Below are positions 1 to 10,061 of a DNA stretch of 64,000 bases, piece after piece (the first letter of the stretch is position 1; each line of letters opens with the position of its first letter). This DNA is from Schlegelella aquatica (GTDB lineage Bacteria; Pseudomonadota; Gammaproteobacteria; Burkholderiales; Burkholderiaceae_C). The position numbers and the translations under genes were made by a program. The notes beneath the pieces are model-generated. The model made no database searches. It worked only from the letters and a program-made list of their open reading frames with translations, and was not told where the DNA came from. The stretch is taken from NCBI RefSeq assembly GCF_026013905.1, contig NZ_CP110257.1, positions 1,302,001 to 1,366,000 on the forward strand, given 5' to 3'.

Positions 1-2269
1 GGGCGGAAGTGGTTGCCGCGATGCCGAAGAGCCCGATCGCGATGGCCACCGCCTGCAGCCAGTAGGTGACGGCGAAACTGCGGTCGAAGATGCGAAGCGA
101 GGCGCTGCGGATCGTCTGCGCTGAGGTGAACTCGAGCGTCTGTGCACCGGGAAGGGCCCTCACACGGGCTTGCAGTTCGGCCAGGTCGAGGCCCGCGTCG
201 GGCCACAGCGCCAGGTCGTTCACCCGTGTATCGCCGGTGGCCCGCACATAGGCGGCGCGTGCGATCACGATGGAGCCGTGCTGGCGCACGTAGTCGCGCC
301 ACACGCCCTGCACCCAGATTTCGAGGCCGGAGCCCAACGGCAGGGGCAGGCGCTGTCCGGGCTGCAGGTCGTAGAGGTCCACCATCGCCTCGCTGACGAA
401 GGCCGCGACGGCGCCGTCGGGCCGTTCGCGCTCGTCGAGCAGGCGGCTTCGCCCTGCCAGCGGCAGCTGCCGGGCCGGATCGTCCAGCGCGCGTGCGATC
501 AAGGCCACGGGCGGTCGCTGGGGCTTGAGCAGCAGCGGGGTCACGCGAAGAGGCTCCACACGGGCCACACCCGGCAGTCCGGCGATGGCGTCGACCAGGC
601 CCTCGTCGAGAAAGGCCCCCTCGCTTCCGGCCGGGCTCAGGCCGGCGCGCACGTAGAGCGGTGCGGGCAGCACCTGGTCCAGCCACTGCGAGACCGACGC
701 GCGGAAGCTGCCGACCATCACCGTGAGTGCCACCGACAGACTCAGGCTCGCCACCACCCCGGCGACGGCCGTCGTCGCCGTATGGCGCTGCCGCCGGGCG
801 CGCTCGAGCGCGAGCAGGGTCTCGGGCCGGCGTGCCCGCAGGCGCCCCAGCGCCAGCGTGACGGCCTCCGGCACACAGGCGATCCCGCCCAGGAGCAGAC
901 AGGCCACCGAGGCATATGCGAACAACGGCAAGCCCGCCACGGGCGGCAGCAATGCCAGCAGCGCGCCGGCCGCCAGCAGGGCCAGCCCGCCCGCCCGGCG
1001 CCAACGCCGCTCCACCGCCGAGGGCACGCTGCCCAGGCCCTTGAGTGCCTGCGCAGGCGGCAGGCGCTCGGCTTGCCGGGCCGGCAGCCACGCCCCGGCC
1101 AGCGCGGCGGCCACGCCGAGCGCGAGGTGGGCGCCGCCCGCAGGGGTGGACCACTGCAAGCTCGGTTGTACGCCGGTGAAGTAGCCGCCCCCCAGGTCTC
1201 CGCCGAAGAACCGCAACGCGAGGCTCGCCAAGCCCGTGCCGGCGGCCAGCCCGGCCGCGCTTCCCACGCCGCCGAGGAAGGCCGCCTCGGCCAGCACCAA
1301 CTGGCGTCGCTCGCGCGCGGTGAGCCCCAGCACGCCGAGCAGCGCCAGTTGCGCACTGCGTTTGGCGACCGAGAGCGCCAGCACCGAGAAGACGAGAAAG
1401 CCCCCGGTGAAGAGCGCGACAAAGGCGAGCACCGTGAGGTTGACGCGGTAGGCGCGCGAGAGGTGCGAGATGCGCTCCTCGGCCGCGCCGGGGGCGATGC
1501 CCCGTACACCGGCAGGCAGCGCGAGCGCGTCCAGCAGGGCGGCGCCGTCGGCACCGGGGGCGAGCTTCAGGTCGATGCGGCTCACGCGGCCGAGCAATCC
1601 GAAGGCCTCCTGCGCCCCCGCGATGTCCATGACGACGAGGGGTCCGCCGCCCGCACCGACATTGCCCGCCACCTTCCACGCACGCCATTGCGTGCCGGCG
1701 CGCAGTTCGAGCCGGTCACCCGGCTGTACGCCGAGGACTCGCTGTGCGGCCGGGTTGAGAAAGACGAGTCCGGGGTCCACCAGCGCCAGCCGATCCTGCC
1801 TTTCGGCCGCCCGCGGGAGCAGTCGAGGGGCGATGGCAGGGGCCACGAGGGCGTCGATGCCGAGCACGCGCACTCCGACGCTCGGGCCTGCGGATGCGGT
1901 GTCGGCCGCCGGCACGCGCGCCTGCGTCTGCACTTCCACCACGGGGCTGGCGACCTGCACTTGCGGATGCCGGGCTGCCCGCGCGTACACCTGTTCGTCG
2001 AAGGAGCCGGCGGCGGCGCGCAGTTCGAGGTCGGGTTCGCCATTGACGGCGCGCACCGCCTGGCTGAATTCCGCGAGGGCGGAGCGGTTGATGAGGTGAA
2101 CCGACCACGCGAGCGCGACGCCGAGCAGCACCGCGACGACCACCGTCGCGTGGCGCCAGGGGTGCAGGCGCCACTCGGGCCACGCGTAGCGGCGCACCAG
2201 CGCGCGTACCACGCCGGGCGGGGCGCGCCAGGCGCTCGAGGTCGGGTCGGGGGCAGGGAGGGACGACAT
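1..2269 (-). CDS. FtsX-family ABC transporter permease, 3' end cut by the window edge
   Basis: At least 756 codons are visible, starting with MSSLPAPDPTSS and still open at base 1, so the C-terminus is missing. A first membrane segment near residues 38-58 is followed by a long periplasmic region. A membrane block follows (LTVLAFVALFTGGFLVFSVLALS), then further hydrophobic helices, a second periplasmic domain and the start of another helix. This duplicated layout is that of large FtsX/MacB-like permeases of the lipoprotein-export or predicted antimicrobial-export type. The matching ATPase lies upstream at 3354-4055 on the same strand, with a metallo-beta-lactamase-fold gene between. The substrate cannot be read from the sequence. 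Confidence 0.85.
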   Translation of the reverse strand, partial: MSSLPAPDPTSSAWRAPPGVVRALVRRYAWPEWRLHPWRHATVVVAVLLGVALAWSVHLINRSALAEFSQAVRAVNGEPDLELRAAAGSFDEQVYARAARHPQVQVASPVVEVQTQARVPAADTASAGPSVGVRVLGIDALVAPAIAPRLLPRAAERQDRLALVDPGLVFLNPAAQRVLGVQPGDRLELRAGTQWRAWKVAGNVGAGGGPLVVMDIAGAQEAFGLLGRVSRIDLKLAPGADGAALLDALALPAGVRGIAPGAAEERISHLSRAYRVNLTVLAFVALFTGGFLVFSVLALSVAKRSAQLALLGVLGLTARERRQLVLAEAAFLGGVGSAAGLAAGTGLASLALRFFGGDLGGGYFTGVQPSLQWSTPAGGAHLALGVAAALAGAWLPARQAERLPPAQALKGLGSVPSAVERRWRRAGGLALLAAGALLALLPPVAGLPLFAYASVACLLLGGIACVPEAVTLALGRLRARRPETLLALERARRQRHTATTAVAGVVASLSLSVALTVMVGSFRASVSQWLDQVLPAPLYVRAGLSPAGSEGAFLDEGLVDAIAGLPGVARVEPLRVTPLLLKPQRPPVALIARALDDPARQLPLAGRSRLLDERERPDGAVAAFVSEAMVDLYDLQPGQRLPLPLGSGLEIWVQGVWRDYVRQHGSIVIARAAYVRATGDTRVNDLALWPDAGLDLAELQARVRALPGAQTLEFTSAQTIRSASLRIFDRSFAVTYWLQAVAIAIGLFGIAATTSA

Positions 2270-2388
2270 GGCCAGACCCATTGTCGGCCCTGTGCGGCCC
2301 GTGTGCCGTCAAGGGCAGGCCGCGTCGGAGTCGCGCTCGCTGTCCGTTGCTCCGGAGAAGGACAGAGCCCCGCAGCGCGCTTTTGCCC

Positions 2389-3204
2389 TCAGCCGAGCAG
2401 CGCCGCGCCCGTGTGGTTGCGGCGCAAGCGTGTCGCGCCCGCCGGCACCGCGTAGTTGGCGTCGCTCATCAGGTCGATGCCGCAGCTCAGCCCTTCGACC
2501 CAGTCGATGAACTCCTGCACGGCGGGGCCTTCCATCGGCGCGCCGTGCTGGGGCACGATCATCTCGATGTCGAGTTCGCGCACCATGCGCGCCCAGTGCC
2601 GCAGGACCTTGTTCGAGACCATGTAGCGGCGGTGGAACGCTTCCATGCGGGGGACGTGCTCGGCCAAGGACCGTACGGACTGCTGGGCCTGCCGGCCGCT
2701 TGCGGCCGAGGCACCGAGGTCGCCGGAGAAGAGGATGCGGCTGACCGGGTCGTAGAACTGGAAGTTGCCCTCGGCATGGAGGAAGTGCGCCGGCAGTGCG
2801 ACGATCTGCCAATCGCCGACCTGGATGATCTGGCCCGAATCCGGGATGCCGACGATGCGTCCTTCCGTCTTGCCCGGTTTGCAGAAGTGAGGCACGAAGC
2901 GCTCCCACACCCGCGAGATGTACAGCGGCGCGCTCGTGGCCGTCATCCATCGGTCGAGGGACGCAATGATGTCGGGATCGGCGTGCGAGGCGAGGATCGC
3001 GCCCAGCCGGTGCGGCGGGAAGTAGCGCATCATCCCCACGTAGAGCTCGTTGTAGGCCAAATTGCCGCCCGGATCGAGGATGGCCCCCGTGTCACCGTGC
3101 ACGATGAGGAACTGATTGGCCTGCACGGCTTCGCCGCCCTCGTCCATGAGGTCGGTGAACATCAGGCAGCGGTGATCGCCGCGGGCGTAGAGTTCGATGG
3201 GCAT
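2389..3204 (-). CDS. Metallo-beta-lactamase-fold, ODP/flavodiiron-like protein
   Basis: A 271-residue protein from ATG at 3204; a GTG ten codons upstream is a possible alternative start. The metal-binding pattern SHADPDI (His74, Asp76, Asp78), AHFLHAEG (His), FSGDLGAS (bridging Asp) and PQHGAP (C-terminal His) resembles the oxygen-binding diiron family related to flavodiiron proteins rather than hydrolytic beta-lactamases. There is no flavodoxin domain, so it is a stand-alone diiron fold. In that family such proteins bind or sense O2 or reduce it; the function here is inferred. It sits between an ABC ATPase and an FtsX permease on the same strand. Confidence 0.8.
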   Translation of the reverse strand: MPIELYARGDHRCLMFTDLMDEGGEAVQANQFLIVHGDTGAILDPGGNLAYNELYVGMMRYFPPHRLGAILASHADPDIIASLDRWMTATSAPLYISRVWERFVPHFCKPGKTEGRIVGIPDSGQIIQVGDWQIVALPAHFLHAEGNFQFYDPVSRILFSGDLGASAASGRQAQQSVRSLAEHVPRMEAFHRRYMVSNKVLRHWARMVRELDIEMIVPQHGAPMEGPAVQEFIDWVEGLSCGIDLMSDANYAVPAGATRLRRNHTGAALLG

Positions 3205-3353
3205 GGCATGAGCGAGGTCAAGACGAGGCTCCACTCTAGGGAAGACCCGGGCATCGTCCCTTGACCTTGCTCAACTGGGGCGGGCGGGTGAGGGGATGAT
3301 CGGGGAGCCGTACGGCTGCGGCGGGATGCGCCGACGTCCGGGCGCCGGGGCAC

Positions 3354-4055
3354 TCAGTGCGTCGGAGGCGCTGCGGCGCCCTCGCGAGGCCGCAGCCCCT
3401 GCGGAGTGAGTTCGAGGATGCGGTCGGCGCGGGCGGCCGCGGCCGGGGAGTGGGTCACCAGCAGGCAGGCCGCGCCGTGCCCGCGGACCTGCTCCACCAG
3501 CGCATCGAGCACAGACTCCGCCGTCCTCGGGTCGAGGTTGCCCGACGGCTCGTCGGCCAGCAGCAGCGCGGGGCGGTGGATCAGCGCGCGCGCGATGGCC
3601 ACGCGTTGCAACTGACCGCCCGACAGCTGCGCCGGCAGTCGCTCGCCCAGATCGGCCAGGCCCACCTGCGCGAGCGCCCGCTGCACCCGCTCGCGGTCGT
3701 CGCCGCCGCCGAGCAGCAGCAGCGGCAGCGCCACGTTCTGGGCCACGGTGAGGTGGGGCAGCACGTGGAACGCCTGGAAGACGAAGCCGATGTGCCGGCG
3801 GCGCAGGCGGGCCTGCTCGGCCTCCGGCAGTCGGGCGACGGCCTCGCCCATCACCCGCACGTCGCCGCTATCGGCGGCGTCCAGTCCGGCGATGCAGTTG
3901 AGCAGGGTCGACTTGCCCACACCCGACTCCCCGACGATCGCGACGATCTCGCCCGCTCGCACGGTGAGGTCCACGGCCTCGAAGACGGTGTGCGCGCCGT
4001 AGCGCTTGGTCAAGGCGCGCACTTCCACGACGGGCAGCGTCGCCACGCCGGTCAT
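3354..4055 (-). CDS. ABC transporter ATP-binding protein (LolD/MacB-like)
   Basis: A 233-residue single nucleotide-binding domain. Walker A is GESGVGKST, the Q-loop region reads FVFQAFH, the signature is LSGGQ, Walker B is LLLADEP, and the H-loop is VTHS. The size and the GNLDP sequence after Walker B are typical of the LolD/MacB/FtsE branch that partners FtsX-type permeases, and such a permease lies downstream at 1-2269. The ATG shares ATGA with the miaA stop, indicating translational coupling. A longer open frame upstream overlaps miaA and is not used. Confidence 0.88.
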   Translation of the reverse strand: MTGVATLPVVEVRALTKRYGAHTVFEAVDLTVRAGEIVAIVGESGVGKSTLLNCIAGLDAADSGDVRVMGEAVARLPEAEQARLRRRHIGFVFQAFHVLPHLTVAQNVALPLLLLGGGDDRERVQRALAQVGLADLGERLPAQLSGGQLQRVAIARALIHRPALLLADEPSGNLDPRTAESVLDALVEQVRGHGAACLLVTHSPAAAARADRILELTPQGLRPREGAAAPPTH

Positions 4056-5035
4056 GCCCAGCCTCGGGCGGCGCGCAGCAAGGCGGCCACCGCGTGGTCG
4101 AGGGCGTCCTCGCGGTCGCAGGCCACCACCATGCGCTCGGGCATCGCGCGCAACCAGGTGAGCTGGCGCTTGGCCAATTGCCGCGTGGCGGCGATGGCCC
4201 GTGACGGCAGTTCGTCGAGGTCGTAGGCGCCGTCCAGCATCTCCCAGACCTGCCGGTATCCCACGCACCGCATCGAGGGCAGCATGAGGCTCAGGTCCCC
4301 CCGCGCTCGCAGGGCGCGCACCTCGTCCACCAGCCCGTCCTCCAGCATCCGATGCAGGCGTGCGGCGATGCGATCGTGCAGCCACGCCCGCTCGCTCGGC
4401 TCCAGGGAGACCAGCGGAGCCGCCGTGGCTTCGCGCACGGCGCCGGAGGCTTCGCGTGCGCGGGTGTGGAAGCTCGAAAGCGGACGGCCGGTGATCCGGT
4501 ACACCTCCAGCGCCCGCTGGATGCGCTGCGCGTCGGTGGGAGCGAGCCGCGCGGCGGTGTCCGGGTCCACCCGGCTCAGTTCGGCATGCAGCGCGGGCCA
4601 GCCCTCGCGCGCGGCCCAGAGATCCAGTTCCGCCCGCACCGCGACATCGGCCGCGGGCAGCTCGTCGATGCCTTCGAGCAGCGCCTTGTAGTACAGCATC
4701 GTCCCACCCACCAGCAGGGGCAGCCGGCCGCGGGCGCGGATCTCATCGACCAGCCGCTTGGCGTCGGCCACGAACTGCGCCGCCGAGTACGACTGGGTGG
4801 GGTCGAGGATGTCGATCAGATGATGGGGCACCCGCTCGCGCTCGGCGAGCGTGGGCTTGGCGGTGCCGATGTCCATGCCGCGATAGACGAGCGCGGAGTC
4901 GACGCTGACGATCTCGACCGGCACCCGCGTCGCAAAGGCAAGCGCCGCGGCGGTCTTGCCCGAGGCCGTCGGCCCTGCGAGGCAGACGTACGGGACGCGA
5001 TCGTTGGGTGCGTCGAAGAAGGGGTCACTCGGCAT
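4052..5035 (-). CDS. miaA: tRNA dimethylallyltransferase MiaA
   Basis: MiaA transfers a dimethylallyl group to the N6 of A37 in tRNAs reading UNN codons. The 327-residue protein has the P-loop [12 protein letters not shown] near residue 21, the substrate motif [16 protein letters not shown], the PHHLID segment, [14 protein letters not shown] and the [12 protein letters not shown] region, all standard for the family and at normal length. It overlaps the upstream MFS gene by 11 bp and the downstream ABC ATPase by 4 bp, so the three are probably cotranscribed. In many proteobacteria miaA follows mutL; here mutL is about 5 kb away on the same strand. Confidence 0.97.
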   Translation of the reverse strand: MPSDPFFDAPNDRVPYVCLAGPTASGKTAAALAFATRVPVEIVSVDSALVYRGMDIGTAKPTLAERERVPHHLIDILDPTQSYSAAQFVADAKRLVDEIRARGRLPLLVGGTMLYYKALLEGIDELPAADVAVRAELDLWAAREGWPALHAELSRVDPDTAARLAPTDAQRIQRALEVYRITGRPLSSFHTRAREASGAVREATAAPLVSLEPSERAWLHDRIAARLHRMLEDGLVDEVRALRARGDLSLMLPSMRCVGYRQVWEMLDGAYDLDELPSRAIAATRQLAKRQLTWLRAMPERMVVACDREDALDHAVAALLRAARGWA

Positions 5036-6290
5036 GGCTGTGGTGCGCGTACCGGGGAACGAGCAGCAGCGCTGCCGCCGCCACCGCCGCGGACCAGAAG
5101 GCCACGGTGAGTGCTAGCGGATAGACGGTGCCGTCGAAGCTCCAGCCGATCCAGTAGCCTACGCCGAAAGCCAGTGTCATGCCCACGAAGCCCGACAGGG
5201 CCGAGGCGGTGCCCGCGCGTTGGGGGAAGGCGGCGATGGCACCCACCTGGGCACACGGCTGGTGCAGGCCGTGCGCCAGCGTGTAGACGAACTGCGGCAC
5301 CATCAACGCCAGCGGATGATGCACTCCCGCCCAGGCAAGACCGGCCATCAGTGTGCCCGCCGCCAGGCTCACCCAGGCGGCGAGCCGCAGCGTGCGCACC
5401 AGCCCGCGTCGCGGAATCAGATGCCGGCACACCGTGGAGCCGATCAGGTAGCCCGAGACCACGAACGCGAAGGCGAAGCCGAACTCCTGCCGCGTCAGAC
5501 CGAGCACCTTGACGAGCACGAAGGACGAGCCCGCGATGAAGCTGAAGAGACCGGCGTACGTGAAGCTCGACACCGCCGTGTACGACCAGAAGCCGGGATG
5601 GCGCAGGATCTCGCTCCAGCCTTCCGTCCAGCGCCCGGTCCCCCGGCGCGAGAGGCTCTCCGGCAGCCGGGTGGCCACATAGAGCAGGGTCAGAGCGCCG
5701 AAGACGGTGAGCACCGCGAATGCGCCGCGCCAGCCCCAGTGGCTCTCGATGTAGCCGCCGAGCACGGGCCCGAGCAGCGGGATGAGGCTCATCCACGTGG
5801 AGCCCCGGGCCAGCATGTGGGCGCCCTCCTGCGGGGCGTAGAGGTCGCGCAGCATTGCGCGCACGCCCACCACGCAGGCCGCCATGCCGATGCCCTGTGC
5901 GGCCCGGCAGGCCACCAGCGCCCCGATGTGCGTGGCGACCATCGCCAGGGCGCTGGCGGCCGTGTAGAGCGCGAGGCCCCCGAGCAGCACGGGGCGGCGG
6001 CCGATGCGGTCGGACAAGGCGCCCAGCGGCAGCTGCGCGGCCCCGAAGCACACGACGAGCACGCTCAGAGTCAACTGCACCGTCGCCACCGGCACCCCGA
6101 AGTAGCCTGGCAACGAAGGCAGCGAGGGCAGGTACAGGTCGGTGGAGATGGGCTGGGTGCCCAGCAGCAGCATCAGTGCGATGACGACCGTGCCGGCGCT
6201 CGGGCGCCGGGGCCGGGCCGCCGCCGTGGAGCCTTCCGGGGCGCAGCAGTTCGAGGAAGAAGAGGTGGACACGGGCGAACTGGACGACAT
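5025..6290 (-). CDS. Bcr/CflA-family MFS drug exporter
   Basis: I place the start at ATG 6290 (MSSSSPVST), giving 421 residues; the open frame further upstream has low-complexity, non-family content. After a Ser-rich N-terminus come about 12 hydrophobic helices. The first carries the [18 protein letters not shown] segment typical of Bcr/CflA proton-driven exporters, and loop 2-3 has [17 protein letters not shown], the MFS A-motif. A role in drug or amino-acid export is expected from the family; no substrate can be inferred. It is the first gene of a run with miaA and the ABC ATPase. Confidence 0.88.
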   Translation of the reverse strand: MSSSSPVSTSSSSNCCAPEGSTAAARPRRPSAGTVVIALMLLLGTQPISTDLYLPSLPSLPGYFGVPVATVQLTLSVLVVCFGAAQLPLGALSDRIGRRPVLLGGLALYTAASALAMVATHIGALVACRAAQGIGMAACVVGVRAMLRDLYAPQEGAHMLARGSTWMSLIPLLGPVLGGYIESHWGWRGAFAVLTVFGALTLLYVATRLPESLSRRGTGRWTEGWSEILRHPGFWSYTAVSSFTYAGLFSFIAGSSFVLVKVLGLTRQEFGFAFAFVVSGYLIGSTVCRHLIPRRGLVRTLRLAAWVSLAAGTLMAGLAWAGVHHPLALMVPQFVYTLAHGLHQPCAQVGAIAAFPQRAGTASALSGFVGMTLAFGVGYWIGWSFDGTVYPLALTVAFWSAAVAAAALLLVPRYAHHSHAE

Positions 6291-6601
6291 CTCCGCGAGG
6301 GTAACAGAGACGCCCCGACGGCATCCTGCTGGCGAGGCGGCCCGCCGCAGCGAGAAACGGAGCGAGCGCGGTGCCCGCGAAACCGGCCAGCGGTGCCCGC
6401 GAAACGGCGCGAGCGCCGTGCCCGCCACTGTAAGCGGTCGAAACAAGCTCTTCTGAAAGCCTTGGGAAGAACTCGCTCCTGCAGCGTCTTGTTTCACTTG
6501 CAACGTCGCGCGGGGCCGGGGGGCTGAAACACAATTGCCCGGCGTGGTCGTCCGTCCCATGGGCTGCCGCGCTGCGAACAACAACCCCCGAGGAGTGCCC
6601 G
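6291..6601. other. Intergenic region between divergent genes with short direct repeats
   Basis: This 311-bp gap holds no convincing gene. A 15-bp direct repeat (CGGTGCCCGCGAAAC) occurs at 6369-6383 and 6391-6405, with a degenerate third copy starting near 6415. The right half must hold the promoter of the PA2779-family gene, but I could not fix -35/-10 boxes with confidence. Confidence 0.5.
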
Positions 6602-7021
6602 ATGTCCGTCTCCCGATTCCTCCGCGTCACCGCTTGTTCGGTGTCGCTGGCGCTCGCCCTTGGCGCCTTCACCCGTCCCGCCATGGCGACGACGCTGATC
6701 ACCACCGAGCAGTTGGCGCAGGAGGCGGCGACCGCCGACCGCACCGCAGCCGGGCGGGCGCACCGCGAGCGGCTGGCGAGCGAACTCGACCGCCCCGAGC
6801 TCCAGGCCCGCCTGCAACAGTGGGGTGTGAGCGCCGAGGATGCCAAGGCGCGGGTGGCGGCGCTCAGCGACGAAGAGGCGGCGGCGCTCGTGGCGAAGAT
6901 CGACCAGGCCCCGGCCGGAGGCGACGTCCTCGGCGTCATCCTGTTCGTCTTCGTGTTGCTGCTCATCACGGACATCCTGGGCTTCACCAAGGTGTTCCCG
7001 TTCACACGCTCGATCCGCTGA
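6602..7021 (+). CDS. PA2779-family small membrane protein
   Basis: A 139-residue protein with an N-terminal signal-type segment (residues 8-29, ending GAFTRPAMA), a soluble helical part and a C-terminal hydrophobic segment (VLGVILFVFVLLLITDILGFTKVF). This matches the PA2779 family, named after a Pseudomonas aeruginosa gene of unknown function that lies beside PA2778. The PA2778-type peptidase follows directly here too, so the pair is conserved. An envelope location is predicted from the two hydrophobic ends; the biochemical role is unknown. A GAGGAGTG ribosome site precedes the ATG. Confidence 0.85.
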   Translation: MSVSRFLRVTACSVSLALALGAFTRPAMATTLITTEQLAQEAATADRTAAGRAHRERLASELDRPELQARLQQWGVSAEDAKARVAALSDEEAAALVAKIDQAPAGGDVLGVILFVFVLLLITDILGFTKVFPFTRSIR

Positions 7022-7113
7022 GGGCTTTCGCGCTCGCCGGCGGGGGCGGCCGCCCCGGTCCCGCTGGCGCTCTTTTCCGGCGAGCGCAGCCGGATGCCCG
7101 AGGGAGACCCGCC

Positions 7114-8061
7114 ATGCAGCGCAGAAGCCTTCTGATCGCCGGTGCCTCGCTGGCCCTGCTGGGCGGGTGCGCGACCCAGACGGCTGCGCTGCGCTTCGGG
7201 GCGGTGGAGGGGCTGCCCCGGCGCGCCGAGTTGGTGGACACGCCCTTCTTCCCTCAGGACCAGCGCTACCTGTGCGGGCCGGAGTCCCTCGCGGCGGTCT
7301 TGCAGGCCACGGGGCTCGCCGTCACGCCGCCGGACCTCGTGCCGCAGGTCTACGTGCCGGGGCGGCAGGGCTCGTTGCAGGCCGAGATGCTCGCGGCCAC
7401 GCGCCGGCAAGGGGCGGTGGCGTATGTGCTGCCCCCCAGGCTGGAGGCGCTGCTGCGCGAGGTGGCGGCCGGCACGCCGGTCGTCATCCTCCAGAACCTG
7501 GGCCTGCAATGGGCGCCCACCTGGCACTACGCCGTGGTGGTGGGCTACGACCTCGACGAAGGGCTCGTGCTGCTGCGGTCCGGCCCTGTGCGGCGGCAGG
7601 AGATGGCCCTGCGCACCTTCGAGCACACCTGGGCCCGCTCGGACCACTGGGCCTTCGTGGCGCTCGCGCCGGGCCGTCTGCCCGCCACCGTGGGCGAAGC
7701 GGAAGCCGTGCGCTCGCTCGTCGCCTTCGAGCGGGTCGCCCCTCCCGCACTGGCCGTGCGCGCCTACGAGAGGGCGCTGACCCGCTGGCCGGGCGTGCTC
7801 ACCTTGCAGATGGGGCTGGGCAACGCGCTCTACGCCGCGGGCCGCAAGGCCGAGGCCGCGGATCGCTTCGAAGCTGCGGCGCGCGAGCACCGCCATGCCG
7901 CGGCGTGGATCAACCTCGGCACGGTCGCCCTGGAGCTCGGGCAGCGCACCCGGGCCGAGGCGGCAGCCCGCGAGGCCGTGGCGCTCGGCGGCGCGTGGTC
8001 CACGCAGGCACGCGAGCTGCAGGCCCGGCTGCACGCCGACGGCCGCGGGCCGCTGCGTTGA
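7114..8061 (+). CDS. PA2778-family C39-like cysteine peptidase lipoprotein with TPR tail
   Basis: A 315-residue protein. The N-terminus is a lipoprotein signal with lipobox LLGGC (Cys19). Residues 35-170 form a C39-like papain-fold domain: catalytic Cys in YLCGPESLAAVL and His in WHYAVVVGYD. The C-terminal 110 residues are helical TPR-like repeats (ALTRWPGVLTLQMGLGNALYAAGRKAEAADRF, shown here only as family evidence). The start at 7114 follows a GGGAGA ribosome site. It lies 92 bp after its usual partner, the PA2779-family gene. It probably acts at the outer or inner membrane, facing the periplasm; the substrate is unknown. Confidence 0.85.
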   Translation: MQRRSLLIAGASLALLGGCATQTAALRFGAVEGLPRRAELVDTPFFPQDQRYLCGPESLAAVLQATGLAVTPPDLVPQVYVPGRQGSLQAEMLAATRRQGAVAYVLPPRLEALLREVAAGTPVVILQNLGLQWAPTWHYAVVVGYDLDEGLVLLRSGPVRRQEMALRTFEHTWARSDHWAFVALAPGRLPATVGEAEAVRSLVAFERVAPPALAVRAYERALTRWPGVLTLQMGLGNALYAAGRKAEAADRFEAAAREHRHAAAWINLGTVALELGQRTRAEAAAREAVALGGAWSTQARELQARLHADGRGPLR

Positions 8062-8073
8062 CCGGCCGCCCCT

Positions 8074-8931
8074 TCAGAACGACTCGTCGGGCTGCAGGTA
8101 GCGCCACTGCCCGGGCGGCAGGTCGCCCAGCCGCACCCGCCCGATCCGCACGCGCTTGAGGCCGACGACCTTCAGCCCCACCGCCTCGCACATGCGGCGG
8201 ATCTGCCGCTTGCGGCCTTCGGTCAGCACGAAGCGCAGCTGGTCGTCGTTCTGCCAGCTCACCTGGGCCGGGCGCAATGCGTGGCCGTCGAGGTGCAGCC
8301 CGTGGCGCAGCAGCTTCAGCTTCTCGGCGGGGAACACGTCGGGCAGACGGCCCGGGCGGTCGTACCGCACCCGCACGAGGTACTCCTTCTCGATCTCCGA
8401 ATCCTCGCCGATCAGTTGGCGGGCGATGCGTCCGTCCTGCGTCAGCACCAGCAGCCCGACGGAATCGATGTCCAGGCGGCCCGCGGGTGCGAGGCCCCGG
8501 GCGTGGGCCGGGTGCCAACGGATGCCGCTGCGGTCGCCGCGCCAGCGGTTCTCGGCCCGCACCAGCACGCTGGCGGGCTGGTAGCCGTCCTCGGCTTGGC
8601 CGCTCACGTAGCCCACCGGCTTGTGCAGCAGGATCGTGACTCGCTGGGCTTGTGCCTGGCGCGCGGCCGGGTCCACCGTGATCCGTTGGTGCGGACCGAC
8701 CCGCGAGCCGAGTTCGCTGACGATCTCTCCGTCCACGCGCACCCAGCCCTTGGCGATCCATTCGTCGGCCTCGCGGCGAGACGCGAGCCCCAGTTCTGCC
8801 ATGCGTTTCGAAAGCCTCGGCCAGGCGGCGGGCTCGTCCGCGGCGGGAGGCCGGTGGGCTGCAGGCGCGGGCTTGCGGGCAGCGGGTTCAGGCCCGGCAG
8901 CCGGGCGACGGGGGCGCGGGGGAGGTTTCAT
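8074..8931 (-). CDS. RsuA/RluB/E/F-family rRNA pseudouridine synthase
   Basis: I use ATG 8931 ([13 protein letters not shown]), giving 285 residues. A basic Pro/Ala-rich N-terminus precedes an S4 RNA-binding domain ([21 protein letters not shown]). The catalytic domain follows, with [17 protein letters not shown] carrying the active-site Asp and [17 protein letters not shown] near the end. The S4 plus catalytic layout is that of RsuA-type enzymes; it resembles RluF, but the exact target uridine cannot be assigned. The AGGAG directly abuts the ATG, so an upstream TTG start at 9060 is a weak alternative. Confidence 0.85.
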   Translation of the reverse strand: MKPPPRPRRPAAGPEPAARKPAPAAHRPPAADEPAAWPRLSKRMAELGLASRREADEWIAKGWVRVDGEIVSELGSRVGPHQRITVDPAARQAQAQRVTILLHKPVGYVSGQAEDGYQPASVLVRAENRWRGDRSGIRWHPAHARGLAPAGRLDIDSVGLLVLTQDGRIARQLIGEDSEIEKEYLVRVRYDRPGRLPDVFPAEKLKLLRHGLHLDGHALRPAQVSWQNDDQLRFVLTEGRKRQIRRMCEAVGLKVVGLKRVRIGRVRLGDLPPGQWRYLQPDESF

Positions 8932-8980
8932 CTCCTGACGATGAGGCGGCGGGAGCGAGATTTGACCACGGGCCGGGCGT

Positions 8981-9940
8981 TCAGCCGCGACGCACGTGGG
9001 TGACTGGGGCGGGGGTGCGACGCGCGTGGTTCGACGCTTTGGCCCCGGCCGGCAGGGCAAAGAGCTCGTGCAACGCGCGTTCGTACTCGGCCAGCCCCAA
9101 GTCGTGGGTGTTGTGGTGGGTGCCCCCCGGCACCAGCACCCAGCGCTTGGGCCCCCGCGCCCGCTCGTAGAGCCGCCGGCCCAGCGAGGGAAGGATCAGC
9201 CGGTCGTCGCTGCCGTGCACCACCAGCACCGGCGCGCGCACCTTGCCGATCCGCTCGGCGGAATCGAAGCGCTGCGTGATGAGCCAGCTCACCGGCAACC
9301 ATCCCCAGCGCAGGGTGGCGAACACGTCGGGTACCGACGAGAACGTGCCCTCCACCATGAGGCCGGCGACGCCGTCGACCTCCGAAGCCAGATGCACGGC
9401 GATCGCCCCACCCAGGGAGTGCCCGAACACATAGCGTGGCGCACCAGGGTGGCGGGCGGCGAGCCAGTCCCAGGCGGCCACGGCGTCCTCGTGGGCGGTG
9501 GCCTCCGACGGCAGCGCCGGGGTGCTGCGGCCGAAGCCTCGGTAGTCGATCGCGAGGACGTGGAATCCGAGCGCCTGCATGCGGCGGATGCGCGGGGCGC
9601 TGCCGGCCACGCCCCAGCGCGCGCCATGCAGGTAGAGCAGCACCGGCGCGTCGGCGCGCTCGTGGGGCATCCACAGCGCGTGCAGCCGCGCCGGCGCCTT
9701 CGCCACGCGCGAGTGGAAGTCGATCCACACGTCCTGCATCCCCTGGGCCTCGGTGGCCGTGTTGCCCCAGCTCGCGGAAGACGGCTGGAAGATCCACTGG
9801 CGCTGGCGCTCGTCCAGCGCACTGCAGCCCGCCAGCAGCGCATAAGCGAGCACGCCCAGCAGGGCGGCACGGCGCACCGGCGGGCTCCGGACCAGGCCGC
9901 GCGGGAAGGGGCGCATCGGGGAGGAGGTCGAATTCGTCAT
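8981..9940 (-). CDS. Alpha/beta hydrolase lipoprotein (serine aminopeptidase S33-like)
   Basis: A 319-residue protein from ATG 9940. A basic N-terminus and hydrophobic stretch end in the lipobox LLAGC, suggesting export and lipidation. The hydrolase core has LYLHGARW (oxyanion region), the nucleophile elbow FGHSLGGA, an acid in [10 protein letters not shown], and a late His in GGTHHNTHD. It resembles DUF/S33 family membrane-anchored hydrolases. The physiological ester or peptide substrate is not known. It lies downstream of mutL on the same strand with a gap of about 120 bp. Confidence 0.82.
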   Translation of the reverse strand: MTNSTSSPMRPFPRGLVRSPPVRRAALLGVLAYALLAGCSALDERQRQWIFQPSSASWGNTATEAQGMQDVWIDFHSRVAKAPARLHALWMPHERADAPVLLYLHGARWGVAGSAPRIRRMQALGFHVLAIDYRGFGRSTPALPSEATAHEDAVAAWDWLAARHPGAPRYVFGHSLGGAIAVHLASEVDGVAGLMVEGTFSSVPDVFATLRWGWLPVSWLITQRFDSAERIGKVRAPVLVVHGSDDRLILPSLGRRLYERARGPKRWVLVPGGTHHNTHDLGLAEYERALHELFALPAGAKASNHARRTPAPVTHVRRG

Positions 9941-10061
9941 CTCCGCCCACAGGGATCGGCCTGGGGGCGGAAAGTTCACCGCCAGGCGGCATGAAGCAGG
10001 AAGCGGCGGTCGGAAATCACAGCGGCCCGGCTCCGGGCAGTGGCCGCTGCGCGGCCGGGTC

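Noticed and set aside
170..2455. Long plus-strand open frame opposite the FtsX permease
   Set aside because: It is a GC-driven shadow: it lacks family motifs and has His/Arg/Gln/Gly-rich composition. The minus strand encodes a coherent permease.
6369..6405. 15-bp direct repeat CGGTGCCCGCGAAAC as a mobile-element or CRISPR remnant
   Set aside because: Only two exact copies with one degenerate copy and no regular spacers or flanking genes; too short to interpret.
4816..8034. Very long minus-strand open frame crossing miaA, the MFS gene and the PA2778/PA2779 genes
   Set aside because: It runs antisense or out of phase to several well-supported genes and has no recognisable domain.
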